This document shows positions 45,185 through 55,771 of a DNA stretch of 64,000 nucleotides, piece after piece. The number at the start of each line of letters is the position of its first letter. Position 1 is the first letter of the stretch. Source of the DNA: Amoebidium appalachense (Eukaryota > Ichthyosporea); NCBI GenBank assembly GCA_963693365.1, contig CAVNZM010000003.1, positions 5,952,001-6,016,000 on the forward strand, read 5' to 3'. The notes under the pieces are model-generated. The model had not been told where the DNA came from. It saw only the letters and a list, made by a program, of their open reading frames with translations, and did no database searches. The translations under genes and the position numbers were made by a program.

Positions 45185-46085
45185 CATCGGGTTTTTTCAA
45201 TAACTACCCACAGAGTAGCTTCTACCAGGAGAAATTCACCACAAATTATAAAGGGGGATGGTGAATGTGCCCCTGGAGTACGAGGGTCACACGAAAAAAA
45301 CACAACGTTGTAGCTCGTATAGAACCCCCCTTCAAGTTGTAGCATAGTATATGTCCATGTGTTACCTAGACATTTTGGTTTTTTCAATAACTACCCACAG
45401 AACAGCCTCTAGCACGAGAAATTTACCAAAACGTTTATGGGGGGGATGGTGAATGTGCCCCTGCAGTACGAGGGTCACACGAAAAAAACACAACGTTGTA
45501 GCTCGAATAGAACCCCCCTTGTAGCATAGCATATGTACATGTGTTGCTTACACATTATTGGTTTTTTCAATAACTACCCACAGAACAGCTTCTAGCACGA
45601 GAAATTTACCACACAGTTTATGGGGGGGATGGTGAATGTGCCCCTGGAGTACGGGGGTCACACAAAAAAAAACACAACGTTGTAGCTCGTATAGAACCCC
45701 CCTTGTAGCATAGAATATGTACATATGTTACCTAGACATTATTGGTTTTTCAATAACTACCCACAGAATAGCCTCTAGCACGAGAAATTTACCACAAAGT
45801 TTATGGGGGGGATGGTGAATGTGTCCCTGGAGTACGAGGGTCACACGAAAAAAACACAACGTTGTAGCTCGAATAGAACCCCCCCTTGTAGCATAGTATA
45901 TGTACATATGTTACTTGCACATTATTGGTTTTTTCAATAACTACCCACAGAACAGCTTCTGGCACGAGAAATTTACCACAAAGTTTATGGGGGGGATGGT
46001 GAGTGTGCCTCTGGAGTACGAGGGTCACCCGAAAAAAACACAACATTGTAGCCCGGATTGAAACCCCCTTTGTACCATATACATC
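45185..46085. repeat. 184-bp satellite, array 1 (about 5 units)
   Basis: The unit contains TTTTTCAATAACTACCCACA, CTAGCACGAGAAATTTACCA and GAGTACGAGGGTCACACGAA; the last word recurs at about 45276, 45468, 45652, 45835 and 46018. It ends in the same cap sequence as array 2. Confidence 0.9.
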
Positions 46086-46190
46086 ATATATCATGCAGCA
46101 TGTGTTACTTTCGCGTTATTGGTTTCCTAGCACGAGATATTCAGCACACAGTTGGGGTTGTGGGGGCAGTGTACACCTACAATATCAGGG
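46086..46190. repeat. Cap sequence after satellite array 1
   Basis: CATGTGTTACTTTCGCGTTATTGG...GGGGGCAGTGTACACCT; the same sequence ends array 2 at about 58533-58612. Confidence 0.75.
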
Positions 46191-47165
46191 GTACCGCGTG
46201 GCAAAAACACCCCCCCGGGGGGGGGGGGGGGGGGGGGGGGGGGAGGGGGGAGGGGGGGGGGGGGGGTCACGCGTGCGATGGTGCACTAGTTATTACGTCA
46301 ACTAGGCAGGGTACAGCATCAACGTTATTATATGTGCTGCTGAGTTTCTTTGGTTGTACACCCGTCACCAGTCAATTTATTGGTGTTGGTGCCCACCTAT
46401 GACACCACCTCGGAAGACTGGGGTCACGTGGAGGACACGTAACTATAGTCTGATAGTTGTGACTAATTAGGGCACCGCTAAGGGCACCAAGCTGATGCAC
46501 GCGCGCGCGCGAGCCGAAATCTATTTTTATCTTTTCCCTAATCAGGCGCGGCGGTTACAAAACCGGTCTATAGCAAATAGTGATTGGCTAAACCCAATCC
46601 GGTTTGCAATTTTTTGTCCGTTTAAGCCTGTACGCACGTTGTTTGCTCCATTTCTTTTCCCCCTTCCCGCAGGTCCGCAGGTCCGCAAGTCCTTTCCCGC
46701 AGGTCGCCTGGTCGCAGGTCCCTTCCCGCAGGTCGCCTGGTCGCAGTTCCCTTCCCGCAGGTCGCCTGGTCACAGGTCCCCTCCGCAGGTCGCGCAGCCA
46801 CCGTGCTGAATGGTTTCGACCATGCTGCATGCTGCAGCATCTTCGCCTAACGGCTGAAGGGCCGTTTGAAGGTTAGTTTTGTGAACTTGCCTGCTTTTGT
46901 GCATATGGCGTTTGTCTGTCTGGTCTGTGTCCGTGCCTGTCATTATATCTGTGTCTGTGTCTGTGTCTGTGTGCGTGTGTGTGTATGTGTGTGTGTGCGT
47001 GCGTGTGCGTGTGTTCTGCTGGCTGCAGATGCACGTTGCCTTTTCACGTTCATGAACCAGCGACAGGCTGTGGGCACTACTTTTCCTGTTAGCACTATAG
47101 CTATCATCCCCTCCACCAGTCGTTCAAGCTATTTTCTGCTTCTCTAGACTTCATAAGTTTGTGCT
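46191..47165. other. Spacer with G-runs and a 29-bp tandem repeat
   Basis: G-runs 46218-46266; a 39-bp word GTGGAGGACACGTAACTATA... (46428-46466) shared with 59369-59407; a tandem repeat CCCTTCCCGCAGGTCGCCTG at 46660-46795; TG-rich sequence at 46950-47010. A frame at 47027-47147 after CTGCAG could be an exon, but nothing supports it. Confidence 0.5.
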
Positions 47166-47169
47166 TTTG

Positions 47170-48160
47170 TCTTTCAGCACAACGTACGCGTGTTTCACAT
47201 GCATCAGCAAAGATCACCCCCCATCCGAAACCTGTCCTGTACGACTTTAGGACGTCCTATCGTCGTTAATATATCTAAAAGATAGCTTAGGACGGGTTTA
47301 GGATAACCCGGAATTTCAGGATGGCAAGGCGTCTGAAACACATCCCATATATATTAAATACGTCTGGCATGGGTTCAAGACAGTGGACATCTTAAAGACG
47401 TAGTAAAGTCGTCTGACAAGATGTCATACAGACACCTGGAAGTGCACTTATACCCATCAGCACAAGTCCGGATGTCCTTAACCCCCCTTTAAATTGTCCG
47501 ATGGGTTGCGGATGCATACGGGATATATTAAAGACGTCTTTCGAATTTTCTGGTCTATTACGTCTTAAAGATATCCTGGACGGATTGAGGACATATTGTT
47601 ATCATCCCGGAACATGGTGTAGTTAACAGATGTCCTAAAGACGTCTGCACTCATTCTACAGGATGTCTATGAGAGATACCGATACATATTATATAGATGT
47701 GTGTAAGATGCATTACACACGCAAGTAAGTTGACACAAGGCGCTCGTGGGTTGGGCGTAGAGATATGTTAAAGATGTACTGCAGAGATCTTAGTACAATC
47801 TTTATCCTCTCTTAATCCCGTATGGCCATGCAACATTTGCGAAACGAACTGATTGCGTTAGGATGTCGTCAGGATATATCACAGCTAGGCAGTAGATCAT
47901 CTAAGGAGATCTTTGGAGAGTTCTTTTGTAGCGCTTTTGGCCATCCCAATTATATCTTCAAGACAGGCCATGTCTGTGCATGTGATATGCTAACGCAATC
48001 TTAGGCATGTATTGGTGATACCTTTCTGCGATCTTCACGCCCTATTTGGGGTAGCTTAAAGATGTTCAGAGTTGCAATTAGCTATTGTGTGAGGATTACT
48101 TTAGGACCTCTTTAAGACGTCTGCACTCATTCTACAGGATGTCTATGAGAGATACCGATA
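47170..48160. repeat. Divergent repeats rich in TTAAAGACGTCT words
   Basis: AAAGACGTCT/AGGACGTCC words recur. A direct repeat CTGCACTCATTCTACAGGAT (and following, about 43 bp) is at 47648-47690 and 48119-48162. The segment 48018-48115 is repeated across the LINE at 53019-53105. Confidence 0.6.
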
Positions 48161-48357
48161 CGGGGGTTTACGCTGTTTACTCGAGGCAAAGAGAGCCAGT
48201 CTCAGGTATGGGGGGGGGGGTTTTGCTCGGAATATCCCCTCAGCGGTATATCATGATCACGTACATAGATGTCGGGTGGTGACTATATATCAGGGTTTAC
48301 TTTCTCTACGAGACACCATAAAGACTACAAGGAGAAATCAATTAGTTGGGGTTCCCC

Positions 48358-48358
<1 letters not shown>

Positions 48359-48398
<40 letters not shown>
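48359..48398 (-). repeat. Poly(A) tail of the LINE (plus-strand T run)
   Basis: 40 T on the plus strand, downstream of the LINE coding sequence on its own strand. It is followed upstream by a (CA)n run at 48435-48505 before the stop codon. Confidence 0.85.
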
Positions 48399-48402
<4 letters not shown>

Positions 48403-48434
48403 GGGCTCCCCTCGGGACACTCGGTATCAGCTGG

Positions 48435-48509
<75 letters not shown>

Positions 48510-48513
48510 TGCG

Positions 48514-51500
48514 CTATAATTTTGTAGTGATGTGTTTCTCAAGCCAATCAATACATCTAATAAACAGGTCGTAGTTACGCGTGTTTAGTATAAAATCAAG
48601 GATGTTGTAATTTACAGGTAGGCTATCTTTCTGGGTGTCTGTTGTGAATGTGACGTGTGTGTGTTGCGGTATTATGTGGTCTATCAAACTACATTTGGCG
48701 ATACATGACCGGTTAAACTGGTGTGTGTGTGTGTTGTTTGGGCATGCAAATGATGCCACCTTATACTTATTAGATCTCCACTGTATAGCACGTGTACAGT
48801 AAAAGCGTGGTAATTGATCAATAATACCATCAGCTAGAGAAAGACCAGTTCTACAGGAAGGTAATATGTATTTAGGTGTTATACACTTGCGAGTGCCATA
48901 TTTGGCAATATGGTTGAGGCGGTCAGTATATATAAAACGAGACATAAGGCTTAGTTTTTCAAGGTGTATGCTTTCATCGGGTCTAGTGTCGTGTGGTATC
49001 TTTTTCCATTTGTTATATTGCGTGATTATCTTGTGATTGTGTACATGTTTAACAAGTAAGTGGCAGTCCAAAGTCACACACACACTATTGCGGGGTTTAT
49101 TTGTATTTGTGCCCAGGGGAGAAGGGGAGAGAGAGGGGAGGAAAGAGGGGAGAGGTGAGGAGGGGACAGGTCGGATAGAGAAGAGAGGGTGGGAGGGCAA
49201 ATACTTCTTTAAGCGGCTTATGTGCTTATTGAATTTCAGCGCGAGATAGGATACTCTAGCAGCTATTGGGACCAGACCATATATCGAGAGCGTTACAGGC
49301 CCAGGTTTACAACAGTTGTTAGATAGAAAGGAGGCAACTTCTGCTTCAAGGAAATTTGCCAGGGGTTTAAGCGCTCTAGTTCTCTCTTTCTTGATCCAAG
49401 CGGCGAGAAGGGGTAAACCATATTCACATGCCGGGAAGACAAAAGTGCGAATAAATGTAAGTCTAATAGAAGGATGGAGGGGTGTGTCTTTAAAAATATT
49501 AGCCGAGAAGAAAGCTAACCGCTTACGAGCCAACTCTACCCTCTTTTCGACCATATGGGGAAACATAACACCAACAGAATCAACCGGAACACCAAGATAT
49601 TTGTATTCTGGAACTATAGGTACAGGTTTAGATGATAATGTAAATGTGTGTAAATTGTTAGCTATATCAGGTACAAGAACACCACATTTGTCTATGTTAA
49701 GGATCATAAGGTTTGCCTTGCACCACTCTGACACTACATCGAACAATCTTTGCAGGCGTCTAGGGGTACGGGCAAGGAGGGACAGATCATCAGCATAGAG
49801 AAGTGCAGGCGGAAAGTTATTAATAGGGTCATCGTTTTCGGCGTAAATCTTGACAGCCAAATCATCTATAAATAGGTTAAACAAAAAGGGGCTAAGCAAT
49901 GAACCCTGCAAGAGACCTCTAGTACGAGCAAAACCATATGAAAGATGCCCATTAACCACAGCTCTACCATAGGTTTGAGACAAGAGTGCTTCTAACAGAA
50001 CACCAATGCAGTGTGGTATACCCCGTGCAGCAAGCTTTTCCCATAGGAGACCAGGGGAGACAGAATCGTAAGCAGTTTTCCAATCAATAAAGCCAACATA
50101 TTGTGCACCAACTTGCATAGAATCGTGCAGTGCCATTATTTGAACATAACATGAATTGTTTTTACGAAAAGCGGATTGGCATGGGTGTATGTGAAGAATA
50201 GATTGAAACCTAGGGTGATGTGCAAATCACCTAAGTAAGCAAGCTTCAAAGAATCTACGAACAACCTGGGTTAGTGTAATGGGGCGAAAGGATGATATGG
50301 GGCCCTCAGAGTCCTTCTTAACTATGGGGATCACTAAGGTATCTAACCAAGATGACGGGACATGTCCACATTTAACACACCAAGAAAAGAGAGAGCTTAA
50401 CATGATAGTAAGATCAGGTTTAATAGCACGATCACTTTCCTTTTGTGGGTAGGAGGGAACAAGGATTTTAAGAAACCCAGCAGGGAGTCCATCAGGTCCA
50501 CAAGACTTACTAGAGCTATAACTAGATATCACAGACCATATGGCATCGGGACTGAAAAAGGGGAGGATCGATTCTATGGGGATAGATGGGTCTACAGGCC
50601 ACACAATAGGTTTCTGAGCGGGGGGTCCTATCTTTAAACAGTTCCGAGAAATACTTATCAGAGTCTATGAGGGGGTCTCCAGTGGTATCACCAACTTGAA
50701 TAATACGAGCAGGGGGGCCAAATCGATTCATACTAGCAAGCCGGCGCAAGCTTTCCTTTTGAGACAGGGGTTCACCTAGTCTAGCGGGAGTGGTGTTTGG
50801 TAACAAGAGAGCATCGGGATATTCCTTCCTACCACCGCCAGCATAATCACCGAGATCTATCAAATCATCAACAATAAAGTTAGTGCATGTATCTAGTACG
50901 AGATGTGAATCTGGCCTGGCTTGTGCAGATTCTAATAGGCGCATATATATAGGGTGTTTCGTAGCATAGCATACACATACATCGACTCTACCCCACTGTG
51001 ACTTAAGCTGGGATAGACGGAGGCGAAAGGTGGGAGGAGGAGGGGGGAGCAGATCAAGGGAGATCTTAGGTAGGAAAAGGATAGGAGAGTGGTCAGATGA
51101 CCTAGAGAGGTTAGGAGGGAGAGAGAGTTTTGACATGGTTGATGGCCAAAAGGCCACTCCCCAGTCGGTGTTGTGGGCATGGGATATTTGAGGGAACCGC
51201 AAAGTTTGACTTTGGACATACCTTGCTAAAGGGATAGCACGCTCCGGGGGCTTAGATGGGTACCCGACACTCACTTGCAGTGTGTCTGTGTGGTGGAGTC
51301 GCGTGTTAAAATCACCTAAAATAACAGTGGACATTGGTAACTGTGACAACTCGTGAGTCAATTCGACAACCGACATAGATGGTGGGTAATATACAAAAGT
51401 AAAAACATTAGAAAGAAACTCTATAGAAACCGAGAATTCCGTTTTTGCTACCGGTTTGCACTTCACTCTCACGTGTGGTGCGGCAAGTACAATAATGCCT

Positions 51501-51715
51501 CGGTTTTTCGCGTAACCGGGGTGTGTGGATGTGTCGACCAATGTAGAGTTGAATTTGTGGTGGTTTTTAAACTGTGTTTCGCAAATCACTGTAAACGTGT
51601 GGTTGTTTGTCTGTTGTTGTATGTAGCTGATTTTATCGTCGAGTGTCCCGGGGGGGAGGCCCTTTTGGGGGCCCAGTGTCCGAGCATTCCAGAAGAAGAA
51701 GGATAAATTAGGCAT
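48514..51715 (-). pseudogene. LINE ORF2: APE-type endonuclease and reverse transcriptase, two lesions
   Basis: The ATG at 51715 overlaps the ORF1 stop. Endonuclease: WNARTL with Asn10, CET with Glu46, GDFN (134-137), SDHS (207-210). RT: SSKSCGPDGLPAGFLK, SSFRPITLTQ, GFIDWKTAYDSV, GLLQGSLLSPFLFNLFIDDL and the catalytic YADDLSLL, then KYLGVPVD. The C-terminal part is basic. Together these nick target DNA and prime reverse transcription on it. Lesions: a frame change at a C-run near 50618 and an in-frame TGA at 50227-50229 between the finger and palm motifs; the frame is otherwise open to the TAA at 48514. The clade cannot be named from motifs alone. Confidence 0.88.
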
Positions 51716-52892
51716 CGGTTTGGTCCGACACCTGTGGGGTTGGTTCCCACTTGTCGCTTACGGGGTCGTATGCACGACCTTCCGCCAGCGCGAACAGTTC
51801 GCAGAAGAGCTCGATTTCCATCTCGCATCGGCGTTTGCGCTCGAGCAGTTTCTCACCAGAAAACATTGGTTCCTTCGTGTCCGTGTCTATCACGCTCGTA
51901 GCATCGTTTTCCAACTTTGCGAGGAACTCTTTTCCCTTGCTGATGCGTACACGACAACGTGTGGCGCACACATTCTTAGCAGACACTTTACGTTCTTTGT
52001 CTGCTTTCTGAATGTTTTCCGGCGCGCATGGGTCGTAGCTTGGGAGGTGGGTGAAGAAGCTTCCACACCCCTTTGTCGCGTCTCGGATGAACGCACGGTT
52101 ATAGTCGCCCCGTACTGCTACTTCCAGCACATCGTATCCAATGAAGGACAGACAAAGGATGCGAGAGCACCGAAAGCCGAGAGCCTTGAAGATGGACCAC
52201 ATGGCCCTGTGTGGGCGTCTGCCGTGCTTGACTTTGAAATACACCCTCTCGTATTTGGGTGGGATGTTGATGTTACCGTTTGCTTGGGTGTTCCCCTTAG
52301 CCGGCGGTTTGGGAGGGGAGTTGCGGCGGTACTCGTTGCCTGCAAGAATGCTGGCATATGTTTCCTTGGCAATTTGGCGGAGCTCGGGTGTTTTACGAGA
52401 GTTCGCATATTCTAGGAACTCTGCCGGGAGCTGTGCTTCCGGTCCTGTGTTGTTTTGTGTTGGGGTGGAAATGTCTCCGTCGCGAGATGTTTGCTCATGA
52501 GTTTTGGGGTTTTGCGATCCACTAATGTTTAGCTGGGCTGTGAGTGAATCAATGGTGAGCTTGAGTTGGGTATTTTCTGTTTGGAGTTTTTCTATCATGT
52601 TCTTGAGTGGTAACAGCTCATTTAGCTGTTTCTTAACGAGGGCAAGTTCTGCCAGTACTGTATCAACCGAAAGTTTCGGCATGGTTGTTATTGTGTTTCT
52701 ACGGAGTGGTGTGGTGTTATTCTGAATGGGTAGTGTATTGTAAATAGGTGTTGCGCTTAGTCTAAGGCGATGTTTTTCTGGTTGTGCATCTGTGGTAGGT
52801 GTATCTGCTGGACGTTTTAATGGTCGCACATGTGTGATGGGTGTAGATGGAACTTTGAAAGAGGTTCTGAAACGATTATAGGCATGTGCCAT
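51708..52892 (-). CDS. LINE ORF1 protein, 394 aa, coiled-coil
   Basis: The ATG-to-stop frame is intact. The first 70 residues are basic and Thr/Pro-rich. Residues about 75-125 form a Leu-zipper-like coiled coil (ELALVKKQLNELLPLKNMIE), expected to trimerise or multimerise the protein. A low-complexity linker follows, then a globular part (about 215-390) with YFKVKHGRRPHRAMW and several Cys residues, probably RNA-binding. No CCHC knuckle is seen. In the family ORF1 proteins bind element RNA and act as chaperones. Its last eight bases contain the ORF2 start (ATGCCTAA). Confidence 0.8.
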   Translation of the reverse strand: MAHAYNRFRTSFKVPSTPITHVRPLKRPADTPTTDAQPEKHRLRLSATPIYNTLPIQNNTTPLRRNTITTMPKLSVDTVLAELALVKKQLNELLPLKNMIEKLQTENTQLKLTIDSLTAQLNISGSQNPKTHEQTSRDGDISTPTQNNTGPEAQLPAEFLEYANSRKTPELRQIAKETYASILAGNEYRRNSPPKPPAKGNTQANGNINIPPKYERVYFKVKHGRRPHRAMWSIFKALGFRCSRILCLSFIGYDVLEVAVRGDYNRAFIRDATKGCGSFFTHLPSYDPCAPENIQKADKERKVSAKNVCATRCRVRISKGKEFLAKLENDATSVIDTDTKEPMFSGEKLLERKRRCEMEIELFCELFALAEGRAYDPVSDKWEPTPQVSDQTDA

Positions 52893-52900
52893 GACATGGA

Positions 52901-53795
52901 TGGGGGTGTTCCCCGGCCCTTAGGGCCACGGATGGCCTGGTTTAGGGGTGGATGCGCGAAGGATACTATTTATTAGCAGATAATAAAGAGCGACATTTGA
53001 ATCGATGTGTGCGACTGAAATACCTTTCTGCGATCTTCGGTAGCTTAAAGATGTTCAGAGTTGCAATTAGGTATTGTGTTAGGATTACTTTAGGCCCTCT
53101 TTAAGGGTTTAATGGGATCGATTTGGATGATCTTTAAGTGTTCCCTGGGATACAAAAGCAAAGCACGTATCGCTAACGAGCTCAGCCACGGCCTCTTTAC
53201 CACCCTGTCAATGCCGATTACCCAGGACCACGTTCCGTGATGTGAGGGTTAGCTCAATATATACGGCGGGAAAAGGGATTGCGCATTTGATTGTGGGATA
53301 GATTACTCCAACGTTTTTGATTGGTTGTTTTTTAGGATCGAATTTCACACAGCATTCACAATGAAGGCGTCACAAGGTCACGCTTTTATTGAAACATGAA
53401 ACATGAAGGCGTCGCGCAGGTGCGTGCGAGATGATAGCCAATGGAAACAAAGATTTACTGGAGGAGTGCAAAACAGAATCCGAAGCACTGTTATCTTACA
53501 ATCATGATCCGTATAATGTAATTAAAACTGGGGCATTCAACTGCCAAATACAGAAGTTTTAGTTGTAATAATATTTAAGGTACCTATAAATTAGGCGAGA
53601 TACTTTGGCAAACGGTGCAATGCCTGCGCGGAGCAAGTGGCCGGTGCGTTGAATTTACCCTAAATAAACACATTAAAAAATAAAAAATAAAAAAATGCAC
53701 AAAAAACGCAAAAAAACGCAAAGATATATATCGCATACCTTAGGAAGCTCCTAAGAATATCCTCACGCTATACTAGAGCTATACTTACTATTCTG
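52901..53795. other. Spacer after the LINE 5' end
   Basis: Short repeat 53019-53105 (copy of 48018-48115), then AT-rich sequence with A-rich patches at 53670-53700. No supported gene. Confidence 0.5.
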
Positions 53796-54155
53796 TCAGT
53801 ACGTCCTGAATAAATACGCCAACCATACCTGAAACTGCAGTGCGGATCGCCGACCATAAAACTCCTTACACCCCACCACCCTAAGATACACTCCCTCCTC
53901 ACCTTCTTGCAGTCGAATATAGCAGCTGTTCAAGTTGTATGGGAATATTTTTCTTTTCACTGGAAGAGGCAGATCCCCCCGGGGAGTCCCCCGTGCTTCA
54001 GCAGGCGTAAAGCCCGCTAGGAACAACTGCAGCTGTAGCGGCAGGAACTTTAGGCAATTGCCACGTCCTTCAAGCCTGGGGCTGGGGTCGAAGTTCCCTT
54101 CTGATGCAAAATAGGCATCCAGCTTTGCAAGGTGCAGGCCTTTCTTATCCTGCAA
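53796..54155 (-). CDS. Unrecognised 119-codon ORF
   Basis: ATG-to-stop frame of normal composition (not repeat-driven): MQDKKGLHLAKLDAYFASEG at the start, LPLQLQLFLAGFTPAEARG and IFPYNLNSCYIRLQ in the middle. A gtgagg donor-like word occurs after IRLQE, so the rest may be intron read-through of a longer gene. No family recognised; it may be chance. Confidence 0.3.
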   Translation of the reverse strand: MQDKKGLHLAKLDAYFASEGNFDPSPRLEGRGNCLKFLPLQLQLFLAGFTPAEARGTPRGDLPLPVKRKIFPYNLNSCYIRLQEGEEGVYLRVVGCKEFYGRRSALQFQVWLAYLFRTY

Positions 54156-54225
54156 GCCTGTGTTTGGGACAAAAGGATTCGAGTAGATCAGAGTAATCTT
54201 CCGCAGCGCAGCGGCGGGCCCGCCG

Positions 54226-54307
54226 GGGAGGGGGGGGGGGGGGGGGGGGGTGAGCCATCACGTTTGATGCCCCCCCCCCCCCCCCCCCCCCCCCTCCCCC
54301 CCCCCCC

Positions 54308-54349
<42 letters not shown>

Positions 54350-54353
54350 CCCC
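54226..54353. repeat. G-run followed by poly-C tract
   Basis: G-run about 54229-54250, then C-rich run 54270-54353 broken only by single T residues. Confidence 0.95.
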
Positions 54354-54868
54354 GTCCATTCGGAGGGTTTTGGCAGATATTGAGATTTTAGATTTTTCTT
54401 CTTGAAATTCCCCGATCACGTCCCCCCGTCCGTCGGGGAAAAAATCCTATGGACTCCCCCGTGTGTACTTTGCATTAACGTACCTTCCCATTGGGAAAAC
54501 AAAAAAAACTGCATCGAAATCCGTCCATTCTGAGGGTTTTTGCACGTTTCAAATTCCCTCCACAACACATGCACACTATAGAATGACCCCCCCCCCCCCT
54601 CTTGGACCCCCCCTGATGGGCCCGGCAAATGCCCGTGGGGATGTGTGGGTGAACGTGGGCACTCCCCCCCACCCCCATCTACGTTTGGTGGTGAGAAAGT
54701 CAGCTACTTGCTAAAGGAAAGGGTGTTTGGGTTTTTTGAATACGAAGGCTGGTATGTTGCATGCGGGACTGGAGAAAACACTGAAATTCCCCGATCATGC
54801 CCCCCCCCCCCCCCCCCCTCCGTCGGGAAAAAAATTCTACGGACTCCCCCGTGTGTACTTTTCATTAA
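54354..54868. repeat. Direct repeats around CCCCGATCA and GTCCATTC words
   Basis: A segment GAAATTCCCCGATCA...GGACTCCCCCGTGTGTACTT occurs at about 54404-54475 and 54782-54866; GTCCATTC-GAGGGTTTTGCA occurs at 54354 and 54522. No gene. The second copy leads straight into the CA minisatellite. Confidence 0.65.
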
Positions 54869-54869
54869 C

Positions 54870-55314
54870 ATGCACACATGCACACACACGGTGCATCCCC
54901 CCCCTCCCCTTCCCTCTCAACTGAGCACATACACACACACATACATGCGCACACACACACACACACACGCACACACACACACACACGCACATGCACACAT
55001 GCACACATGCACGGACACGAATCCCCCCTTCCCCTTCCCTCTCCACCGAGCACATGCACACATGCACAGACATGCACACACACACACACACAACACACAC
55101 GATGCACACAGACATGCACACACCAACACAAACACACAACACACACACACGCACGCACACACACACACACACACATGCACACACACGGTGCATTTCCCCC
55201 ATCCCCTTCCCTCTCCACAAAGCACACACACACACACGTGCACACATGCACACACACGGTGCATCCCCCCTCTCTCCTTCCCTCTCAACTGAGCACATAC
55301 ACACACACATACAT

Positions 55315-55352
<38 letters not shown>

Positions 55353-55551
55353 CACACACACATGCACACATGCACACATGCACGGACACGAATCCCCCCC
55401 TTCCCCTTCCCTATCCACCGAGCACATGCACACATGCACAGACATGCACACACACACACACACACCACACACGATGCACACAGACATGCACACACACACA
55501 AACACACAACACACACACACACATACACTGTGGCACACAAAAATACACACA

Positions 55552-55589
<38 letters not shown>

Positions 55590-55770
55590 CACACACACGG
55601 TGCATTTCCCCCCTCCCCTTCCCTCTCCACAGAGCACACACACACACACGTGCACACATGCACACACACGGTGCATCCCCCCTCTCCCCCCCTTCCCTTT
55701 CAACTGAGCACATACACACACACAGACATGCACACACACACAACATACACAGACATCCACACATCAGACA
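54870..55770. repeat. CA-rich minisatellite, second copy
   Basis: Same order of CGGTGCAT, CCTTCCCTCTCAACTGAGCA, CGGACACGAATCCCCCC and CA stretches as 43215-44030, in the same orientation. It joins the 184-bp satellite directly at about 55771. Confidence 0.85.
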
Positions 55771-55771
55771 C

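Larger units (their letters stand above)
48359..52900 (-). mobile_element. Non-LTR retrotransposon (LINE), near full length
   Basis: Contains ORF1, an overlapping ORF2 and a poly(A) tail. The 5' end lies a short way past 52892. Flanking sequences 48018-48115 and 53019-53105 are related, but no exact short target duplication adjoining both ends was found. It separates the two copies of the minisatellite-satellite block. Confidence 0.85.

Noticed and set aside
46866-47147. Possible exon after CTGCAG near 47027
   Set aside because: Only a consensus-like acceptor supports it; no homology and no partner exon.
51720-52415. 231-codon plus-strand frame over the LINE ORF1
   Set aside because: Antisense shadow of the ORF1 coding sequence.
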